NCBI GenBank assembly: GCA_037954325.1
Contig: JBBMNZ010000036.1
Coordinates: 1,302,001-1,366,000 of the forward strand
Length of the DNA stretch: 64,000 nucleotides
DNA from: Fistularia commersonii
Taxonomy: Eukaryota > Chordata > Actinopteri > Syngnathiformes > Fistulariidae
Direction of reading: 5' to 3'
Positions 24,983-35,854 of the stretch are shown in pieces (within the stretch, counting starts at the first letter, position 1; the number at the start of each line of letters is the position of its first letter). A program made the position numbers and the translations under genes. The notes under the pieces are model-generated. The model was not told where the DNA came from. It saw only the letters and a program-made list of their open reading frames with translations, and did no database searches.

Positions 24983-27130
24983 CTGAATTTCAGATAGATC
25001 CTGAAAGACTTGAGGTGTGTTTTCCAATGTCCACATAACCTTACCTTTGCCGATTTAATAATAGGACATCGATTTGCAGGTTGCTGTGGCGTGACTGAGC
25101 TGCCAAGGGCAGTAGGGGTCAAAGGTCAACCCGTACATGTTCATTAATGGATGTAGCGTTTTTTGCAGATGGGATTGCAGAATAAATGGCAAAATTTCTT
25201 CCGAGATTGGTGATGTTGCAGGAGATGGCAAGGGAAAGACAGAAAAGTGGATTTAGCGAGACAGGAGTCGGCGCTGTGCGTGGGAGCAACATGTGGGTGG
25301 ACATCTTGGCGAGAGTGTCCTGATTTCAGGAGAAGATCCTGTGGAGGAGGGAAAACGAGGTGTTTCCCCAGCATGAAGCGTCACAGGGAGACAGAGCTGC
25401 AGGTTACCAACTCTAATACAAAATAAAAGCAATGGCAGGCCTTTACAAGATATTTATTACCTCTATTACCTCTATATTTATGTCCGCATCAGCGCCAATC
25501 ATATATGATAGTGCCAGCCGTGATCCCATCCTGCGCTTCGGATGTTATTGATTTCCGTTTTCCTCTCTTTTAATCTATGCGTCTGGATTCTCACCTCAAT
25601 TTGAAGTAAATGAAGTGTGTGTACGTGTGCGCGCGTGTGCACCTTGCTTTTAGAATGTCATCCATTCATCATCGTTCTAATGGTCCGAAGCGGTTCAGTC
25701 GACAGTCACTGCAGTAGGAATTTGCATAAAGTGACACGCGGCACACACCCAGGTGCTGCTGCATGTGCTATTTGGGATGCACTGGATACCCGAGTACTGG
25801 TTCGAAAATTGAGGTATTAAATTCACCTTGCGTTGATCTGCTCGTACGCTGTGTGAAGTTTTGACATGAAGCCAGATCAACATATTCACTCTCACTCTCC
25901 CGCTCCCTCTCACATATCTGACCTTTTCAATAGAGGGTCAGATATACTGTAGGTGGCAGAGTAGTACAACTGGACAGGAGACAGTCCCGGTACTAACTAT
26001 CATATTGAGACAGCAGGTAGTACCTCTGGTGGATACTTTGGTGATAGTGCTCCTGGATGGCAGGTAGCACCTTTGCTAACTGTTACCACGATGGACACTA
26101 GTTGGTGAGGCACCAGGATGTATTTCTGCTAGATGTTGTTTCAGCACCAGTACACCTGAACAGCAGTTACTTGTTCTGCTAGCTGTTACTTTGATGCAAG
26201 TTCACCCAGACAGCAGGTGGTACCTTTACTAAATGTCATCTTGATACTAGTACAAACAGACAGCGGGTAGCACCTCTGCTAGCCGTTACCTTGATTGACA
26301 TTAGTACACCTGGACAGGAGGTAGCGCCTCTGCTGGCTGTTACCTTGTTGGACGTTGGTACACCTGGACAGCAGATAGCGCCTCTGCTGGCTGTTACCTT
26401 GGTAGAAGTTCACCTCGACAGCAGGTGGTCCTCAGCTAGCTGTTAGCTTGATGGATATTAGTACATCGGGACAGCGCGAAGTGACTCTGCTAGCTGTTAC
26501 CTTGATAGAAGTTCACCTCAACAGCAGGCGGTACCTTTGCTAGCTGTTGTCTTGATATTAATCCAGTGCACTGGGACATCAGGTAGCACGTCTGCTAACT
26601 ATTACCGTGGTTGACATTAGTACAGCAGGTAGCACCTCTTCTAGATGTTACCTTGACACTACTACAGGACATCAGGTCGCACTTCTGGTAGCTGTTACTT
26701 TATACTAGTACACCTGGACAGCAGGTGTTACCTTTGAGATTTTTCTGGTTGTGAACACAAACAGTAATGAGAGAGAGGGAGCGGGAGAGTGAGAGTGAAT
26801 ATGTTGATCTGGCTTCATGTCAAAAGCTTGTGTTTTATTGATCAGAGCTTTTATTGGCTCAGATACACTGCTGAGTGCTGCTTTCATTATAACACACACC
26901 CACACAAACACAAACAGACAGGCCTGAATCAACCAATATAATCTGTTTGTCCACTAACAGAACAGTGAATGAAATGTCCTAACTTCCTGCTCCACGCCTC
27001 TGCGGATGCTAACGAGGAGTAGCTCAACCTTTCAGCTTCTTTCATCTTTATTTGAATCTTCATGTCTCTATTAACCGAGATAATCCTTTCACTGCCGCTG
27101 CTTCTGCTGCCGCTCTTATCTTCAAACGCT

Positions 27131-27193
<63 letters not shown>

Positions 27194-30100
27194 GTAGTGT
27201 GTAATTATTTTCAGAAGCACGTGATCACCTTATTAACTGTAGCTTGAAGTCCTTCCTACCCTGGCAAGAATCTTGTTTTTTGAAGGATTTTTCTCGTCTA
27301 GCTGATCTTAAGTGTACAGTTCATTTGCAACTTAATTTAATTTAATTAATTTAGTTTAGGTGCAGTTGTACTTGCAGAAACCTTTCATTCGGTAAACCGG
27401 TGCCTGGACTGACATGTGGCGGACATCCTGTTTCTGTTGGATTATTTGAAGAGCTCGAAATAAAGCTGGACTTGGCGAGCTCGTCCCTTTTCTTTACATT
27501 TCCCATTGAATGACATCCCTGTCTCTTTGTTCTGTCTCTTCCTCCCTGTATCTCGGGGGCCTTTATGCCTTCCTTCTCCTGGCCCTCAGTGAGTCACCGA
27601 ATCGTAATAGTGGCACGCACAAAGCCAGCAGGTGAATGGACGCGTTCGCACAATGACTACACAATACAAGCCAAATAATTAGCCGCCATGGAAACTGGAG
27701 ACAAAAGCTCGGTTTGTTCATAATAAGGTCGCATATCCGTGTATTTGACTAGCAGGGACGTCACCTGCTCCCATTGTCGCGTCCACATCCTCCACACCTG
27801 TGGGCGTACACAACTAGCGCACCTGTGGGCATACAGTGTATTTCGGCAATAAGACTCATCTGTAAACAGGAGGCATTTCACTAATCCTGTAGAGTCGATG
27901 CACAACTTCAGCGGTGTGTGTGAGGGGTTGAAGGCTGGCCATCCTGTCGGATTCAGAAGGAGAGCCGCTGGACTTCACAGTGCTGAAAAAGTTACTGCTG
28001 GTTCTGGTAGAGAGGTGTCAGAACACAAAGTCCATCACACTTGTTGTGTGTCATGGTGTCCTTGTTGACCCCGGTCCACCATTTAAAGATCTTGCAATGG
28101 TCCTCAGAGCATTCAAGGATGGTTCTATAGGAAGAGGACCAATCAGCAGAGACAGTGTGGCGCTTCTGATTATGTCCTTTTTAGACACCTTGGGTCGTGC
28201 TGTTCATGAGGGTGTCACTTTGACAGGTACCACCTTCCTGAACGCTGTTACAGACCGAGTCTTGCCTTCAAGTAAAAAAGTTTTTCATGTTTGCTGACGT
28301 AAAGTTCAGTAATGGTTCAGGAGCAGCCTGAAGAATCATTTTCAAGGAGTTTAAGTTGGACCCCAAATTCCCCAAATCCTAGTCCAGTCAAAGAATTGTG
28401 GGACATGATGGACATACAAGTCTGAGATATTGATCCTACTGGACTTAAGGTCTCTGTGTACTCCCAAAAGCGAGGACTTTTTTTTTCTAATAGTGTCCAA
28501 GAGCTATCGAGAGATTGGCCTGAATTTAAAGTGGGTGAGGTTAATGCCAAAAAAAAGCATGAGGCTTGTCATTCCCGCTTTTCAGCTGGTGCAGAAGGCT
28601 ATATGCTGACGGATGGTTTTGAGGATGAGAGTGCTGTAACAAGCTGTGGGGTTCGTTCTTCAGAAAAGACAAGGCGGGATTATTGTTCTGGCAGCCTTTT
28701 ATTATGTACATGCCTAATGCAGGAAAACAGCCGAAGCCAATTCAGCTGGCCATCTACTTCACTTGAGGATTTGACACTAATTAACATTTGACAACATAAC
28801 ATAGACATAGCTGACCTCGACATAGCAAACCCCTTTTCAGCAGTTCTAACGGTCCTTCAGTCTACATCCCACATCCTCATAGTCTTGTTGAAAATTCATA
28901 GAACACATTAGTGAGGTATGTCAAGCTAGCAAATGGCCAGAAATTGTCAGAAAGAGGCTCCCGAACATCTGCCGCACAAAATGGCGATACCTCTGTGGCA
29001 GATTCTCATCCGCGAACTACAGCATCTACTGCTAATGTACCAGATACCACGGTAGGGGTCGGTGAGTTGTCACAACAGGCTTTGTTACACCGGAGAAACT
29101 TCTTGCAGTTCCTGTTAAGGAACCTGTTCCTGTTAAGAATACAAAATAGTTGTCGAAATGAATCTTAATAATGATCATGATAAAACACCATGGGCTGCTG
29201 GGTGTGAAGTTTGTCCAGAGTGTCTGACTGAAGGCTCAGTGAAATCTTCAGTCATTTCCTGAGCCGTCGGGTCACTTTGTCCCTTCCGTCTCACAGACGC
29301 CTCTCCGTCTGTCTCCTCTGACGCTCTCATGCTTCTGATCTTAGCTGTCAACTCCTGGATGGATATTCTGGTGATTTTACATCCCCCATCCCTCCAGCCC
29401 CTGCATTTTAAAAATCGAAATTTTACGAGTGGCCTCGTAACTAGGTTTCTTCCCAATTGTTGAAAGGTTGTTTTTTATTTTCTGTCTTTGTCAAATACTT
29501 TGGGCTTATATGAAACTGTGATCTACTTGAAGAGTTAAGATTTATGTGAATTAATTTGATAATAATATGAGAAAAACTAAAGCATGGTGGCGCAACGATA
29601 AGCACTTCTGCCAGCAAGAAAGACGGTCCCTGGTTCAGTTTGGACAGGGTGGCTCTCCGTGTGGCGTCTCCATGTTGTCCTCGTGTCTGCAAGGGTTACG
29701 TTTGGGTTTTCTGGTTTCCTCCCAAAGGGGGGAAACATGGAGGAAGTCCATTGGACGCCCTATACATGTGAATTAGGGAATGAATGGTTGTATGTCTCTT
29801 GATGGCATTTGATTCGAGAGCGACTTTTTGTATGTCTCTATATGACGTGTGAATTAAAGGGTTTTAATGTACTGCATTTTTCTCAGTTAATAACAAATAA
29901 TTAACCAAAAAAAGCCCTCAATCTTCATCAGTCTTTCTCAGTTGAATATAGTTGAGAAAAACTCTCCATACAGTATATTTAGGTTCATGTCATGTTTCTA
30001 TAGCAACTGTAGTCTGTGGAAAGGGGTCGAATGATACACGCTGATGCCTCTGGATCCCCCCGGTGATCTGATGGTCTGGGCGCGTCCCGGCAGCCTGACA

Positions 30101-30416
30101 TCCACGGCCACACACACCCAGGCGTGGAAGCCCCGTGTGACCAACCAGTCCGACAGGATACAGATTCACTGAGACGCCCGAGGACTCGAGCAGCGGCCGC
30201 AATCAAACTGATTGAACCTCTGTTTCTGTGTGTGCGTGTGTGTGTGTGTGTGTGTGCGCGCGCGCGTGCGTGTGTGTGCGTGTGCGTGTGTGTGTGTGTG
30301 CAGGCTCGTGTCTCTGTCTGCGTCCAAAGCCCTGACACAGCACACTCCCCCTCCATTCATCCACTTTGCAAATGTAATTAAATCATTTTCAGAGGGAACA
30401 CTGCAGCTCCATTAGA

Positions 30417-30460
<44 letters not shown>

Positions 30461-30870
30461 AACCATTAAAATACAAAAAAATGTGACAGCACTTCTGGTG
30501 TCAAATTTAGATGATTTGTTCCTCAGGTTTTTCTTTTGCTGTATTTATTTCTCATGCATTTCAAACAATTCTGTATAGTCTTTTTTTTTCTTTTTGCTAT
30601 TTTTAGCTTTATCCCATTTTCATTCAGTTGATTTACAAATCAAGGAGATTTGCAGGAAAAATTATACAAAAAATCTATTCCAAATCTAAATCTTTCAATT
30701 CTAATCTTGAAGAAAATTGAACCAGATTCTTAGATGCTTGCAAATAAGCTCTATTTATGTTTTATTATTTGCATGTCTTTATTAGTTCATTGAAGTGAAA
30801 ACTGATCCAAACCATGATATTTCATAATTTAATGTCTTCACTGTATTGGAATAACCTGGCAAGGACTTAA

Positions 30871-30911
<41 letters not shown>

Positions 30912-33900
30912 GTGAATGATGAGCGCCTGGGGAGACTCGGCCATTGAAATGTATTATATATCGACTGAGTTGTTAGTGTAAATCACTTTCCTCTGTGAGG
31001 GTGTGTGTGTTTTACTATCCTAATGAACAGAAGGAAATTATTTCTGGCTGAAACTCAGACCTTACGGAGAAGTTTGGCTCCGGCGTTGCAGCACTCCAAG
31101 CAGATTAAACCGCAGCCAGCTGATACCTGTGGTGATCACGACCCTGCTATTGATGCTATATCCCAGGCGGATCTCTTCCAATGTCCAAATTTTTTTTATG
31201 AAATATAAAATAGGTATATATTTTGTATGTGGATCCCTGCAGGACAATAAGAGGGGTAATAAATTCCGTGTAACTTTATTTCAGCTGTAATATCAGGCTA
31301 GCGGTTAGCTCATTGCACTAAAGCGCGCTAGGACAAACAAAAATGTCGGAATTTTCATGCTGACTGGGCCTCGCTGACTTTGAGTTCGACATCGTCCCTG
31401 TCTGCAGGTTCTGGGATTTCGACAGTGAGCGCCCCCTGCTGGACACCCTGGAGCATCACTCCGAGTTCGTATGCGGGTTGGACTTCAGTTTGCACGTCCC
31501 GAACCAGGTGACGAACACTCACACAACCAGCCGACACACACACCTGAAAGACTAGCTTACACACTCACACCCGCATGACCAGGTGACACACACACCTGAA
31601 CGATTCGCTGACACACACTCAACGTTGGACAACCAGCTGACGCACATTCACACCTGCAGGACCAGCTGACACACTCACACTTGGACAACCAGCTAACACA
31701 CACTCGCACTTGGAGAACCTGCCGCTGCTGAACACTCACACCTACAGGACCAGCTGACATACACACACCTTAACGACTAACTGACACACACTCACACCTG
31801 GACAACTAGCTGATATACACCCCTGAGCGACTAGCTGACACACACTCATTCCTGCGCAGTCAGCTGACACACACACTTGCGTGACCAGCTGACTCACACA
31901 AAGTTGGATACCAGGAAACACACCTCTCATGCCCATGAACAGAATTACGTGCTAGCAGGAAGCTAATTAACAATATCCTTCTTACAATTACTGGATTAAC
32001 AATGTTAGAATAATTAATTTCATGCTCGTTGATTATCAGTGTGAACAGTTCGTTCAGAGCTTTTTTACAGAATGGCTACCTCGGTAGGGTTTTGTCAAAA
32101 GACGGAGTGAGATCAGACAAAGGAGGATGAAATGTTGGATATGAGGAGCAGGAGACGGGAGACGGACAGAAATGTGGTCTTTTAATAGGCCGATCAGCCG
32201 GAACAGGATGTTCATGTCTGACTTGTGTCAGGAGGTTTGAGCGTTGCGAGGCTGAAAAGGCCACTTCACGTCTCCGGGGGTTTCTTCATCGGCTGATTTG
32301 CTGCGTGGTTTCGCGACTTGCAAACTTCCAAACGGCTCAGGGAGAGTTTCCGTATCCAGAAAAGCCCCGAAGGAAGGTGCGGTTTTCGTGTTTTGCATCA
32401 CTCACCTCCGCATTTCTTCTCCAACCCCAGAGGAAACGCTTAACCCCGTTTTTTATTTATGGTTCCTGACGCCCGGGGCTGGGCCATCACCAGCAAAGAC
32501 TTCATCACCGTCCTTCTCAGAGCTTATTCAGTCTCCAAACTCACAACAGTCCCCTTTTCTCATTGAGGGAACTTTTTGCAGTTCAAAGAACTTTTTCAGG
32601 AACTACATTCTTGGTGCATCTGGATAGCAGGGGAGCCGGGGGCCGGGGGCCTCGGGTCTTAGAGCCATTATCGCTCCTACTCCCAGGCAGGGTCATTTTG
32701 CGCTTCCATAGGAACTCGTGTGACGTAGGCGATTGGTGCAAATCAAGCCGAGCGCTTCTTGCAAACTGTGGAGCGCCGTTTTTTGTGGTCACAAGATCAC
32801 TATTTCAAAAACAAACAAGGACTGTGAATTCTTTTTTTCTTATCAATATGTTACTTTCATTTTTGAACTTTTACCATTTTGTCACTTTTATTGTTTTTTT
32901 TTTTCATTTGATTATTTGTTGGGTCTTTTTAAGCTTCCGTAGGAACTCACATGAAATAGGCACTTGATGAGTAGTGGCACCCCTTACAAGATCCTTTTTT
33001 TTCGGACTGAAGGCTGCTATTTTAAACTGGTTGGCTTTTCTCTTGCGAGAAATGGACTGGCAAAGAAGTCCGAGCTTTTCTGGCCTGGTATGCCACAGAG
33101 GGCTTTCCAGGGCTTGGAGAGCTTAGCCCCAAAACTTAGCCCCAAAATTAGCCTCGAGTTAGCTAACGGCTGGATTCTTCACATGGTGAAGCAGTGCAGG
33201 GAGAAGACAAAAACGGTTTAAGTCACCTGATAGTTGGTGGTTATTACTCCATGAACGCTTCGCTCTCTGTTTTTGTTCACGTCGCCTTCCTCCTCTTTTC
33301 CGGTGGTTTGTTTTTGAGTCTGGCGCTCAAAGTGGACGTCCCTCCTGTGGTCCCTTTCTGCCTGTGGGAAAGTAAAAACTAAAAAAAAAAAGTTCACCTG
33401 GAGCGACATTTTAGCTGGACAGTTCCCAGGACTATAGTTCTTTCTCTGTTCGAAAGCGAACAACAACAAACACCAGAAATCACATCTTTCTGTCCTGTGT
33501 GCCACCTCATCCCAGCGTCCCCCGTCTCCATGGTAACATACATTGTGAAGAAGTGGGATGCCCACTTTTCTTTCCCCCCCATAATATTTCACAGCCCCAA
33601 ATGACTTTCTCTATTTTTGAAGCTCATTTGTTTCTCTTCAAGTAAAGCTGAATATTTTTATTTTTCATGTTAATATCAGACACTATTTTTCACTCCCCAT
33701 TAAACTAAATGTACCTAGAAATCAGCAGGAAATGATCAATGAGCAATATTAAAATAATCTCAATAGATTTGATAAAATAGTGGGGATCTATAATCTATAA
33801 TTAGTTTTAAAACCCAGCGAGAGGAGTCAGATAGCAAGGCGCTCAGAGGTCACTGCTCTTCCTCTCCTCTTCCTCCTCCGTGGCTGATCTCGTCTCCCCG

Positions 33901-35139
33901 TCTTCCCCTCGGTTCATTATCTTCTCTAACACCGGTATGTGATGGATCACCTCTGAAAACGACCAAAACACACACACGCACACACACACAGCTCCTCCTG
34001 ATGTGTGGGTGCCTGCGTTCGAGCACGTGTAGGTCACCGTCGTTGCTATGGATGGTCGTCGAGGCACAGCGCTCCAAATGTTTTTCAGTCTGGAAGAAAA
34101 ATAAAGCAAAAAACGTTCACGTTTGACCTGCTTTTTTTCCTCATGCCGTCAGGTTCCGGGCTACTGAACTCTGGAGGAGCTGGAATTTGTGGGGGGGGGG
34201 GATTTGTCGGGGGGGAAACGGAAAAGGACGGGTGAACTGTCCGGGAGAATGGCTGCGGCAGCAGGGGTGGCAGAGTCCATAGGTATCTCATAGACAGAAA
34301 TAGGAGGATCGGTTGTCTTTATTAATGAGGGACTGGAAAGATAATGCAATATGTAGGACAGTGGTCCCAAAGCCCTGGATCGTTTGGTACCGGTCCACAA
34401 AGAAAATCTTTCTTGGTATAAATTATAGTTTTTCATTGGACCTTCTGGATCGTATTTTGAAAAACAACCTTCTCCGCCTTCGCCTTACTGCCGCATTTAA
34501 TATTGAAGCTGCCTAATGTAACGTGTAATCATTGTATTCAGATTCAATACTGTGAACCGGCAAAAGATTTTATAATTTGAAACATTTTCATGCATCACTC
34601 TGGTCGCTGGTACAAAAAAGGTTGGGGAACGCCGATCGAGGGCCGGGAGTCTAAACCTGGTGGAGTTGTCAACGCTGATAGAAAAGTGGAGAGATGGAAA
34701 AGGTGGAGGTTGTATCCATGTGGAGTTTGAGGATGTTGGAGGAGAACCATGCAAGGGAGGGAAGTGGAGGAGTGGAGTTGGGTTTCCGATAGAAGGACGA
34801 TGTCGTCTGCATCATGTGATCTAAAACCCATACGTCAATGAAACAGGTGTTTTTCTCGTCTCAGTCCGTCACGTGATTGAAGATCAGACGCTTTTTTTTT
34901 GCGTCTCTTTTTCAGTTTGTGACAACTGTGAGAGTAAAACCAGTGCAGGATCTCACTGGACCAGAGCATGTTATTCCATGTAATAACAACATATTATGGG
35001 ATGAGGCGGTGTGTCATTAGCGGTGAAGGGAGGGTGTAATTCCAGGTATGTCGTCATGAAGCTTTACGCTCGGACTTGATGCGAAGACAAACAAGAGCCA
35101 AGACTGCGGAAGAGATGGGGTCAGGGACAGTTTGCTTGT

Positions 35140-35202
<63 letters not shown>

Positions 35203-35854
35203 AAGGAGAGACAACATTATGGAAAGTTGAAAGTGTCGGAGGTTCAAGGCTTCTTTGAATGTTCCACACAGTGGAGATGAATGAAGACACAGTAGTGAAC
35301 GAAGAACGACGGTTCTGGGACACGACGCAGCTGTTATCGCCGTTAGGTCGTCGTGGTAACGCCGGTGTGACTGACATCCGGGAGTAGGTGGAGGGGGATT
35401 GCTCCTCCCTGCACTAGCTGTCATGTCGCTTTTACCGTGACTACACAACGCCTTTTTTTTTTACCAAAGTGTCCCCATGTTTTTGAGGAATCTGAAAAAA
35501 TTTCAGGTGCCGTTTGTCTTTTCCAATCATCGATTATTTTTTAATTTTTTAATACAATTTTAATATTTTGATATACCGTTTTTCAAGAGATTGCATTTTA
35601 TTGAAGAAATCTGATTGGATCTCACAACTGTGTGAGTGTGTTCGGTGGCTTCATGTCAGCAAACACACACACACACACACCACACAACAGGTGACAGGTT
35701 TCACACAGTCAGATACCGTTGTCATGGAAACGCTCGCTCTGCCTGAACACACGCCTGTGTTTGTTGTGTTTCTCCCCCCGCAGGTAGTTGACTGTTCCTG
35801 GGACGAGACAGTGAAGATCTACACTCCTGCCTGTCAGACTGCAGCCACAGTGTA

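Larger units (their letters stand above)
26826..31407 (+). other. Rest of PEX7 intron 8
   Basis: (TG)n at 27135-27180, unrecognised single-copy-looking DNA at 27250-28340 (one 105-codon ORF without family), Tc1 and SINE remnants, and CA tracts at 30228-30459 and 30872-30909. Confidence 0.7.

Noticed and set aside
27980..28297. A 105-codon ORF in PEX7 intron 8
   Set aside because: No recognised domain; the nearby Tc1-like words make a decayed transposon a likelier source, but not strongly enough to name it.
31508..31935. CRISPR-like array
   Set aside because: The units are imperfect, contiguous and without unique spacers, in a vertebrate gene; it is a minisatellite.
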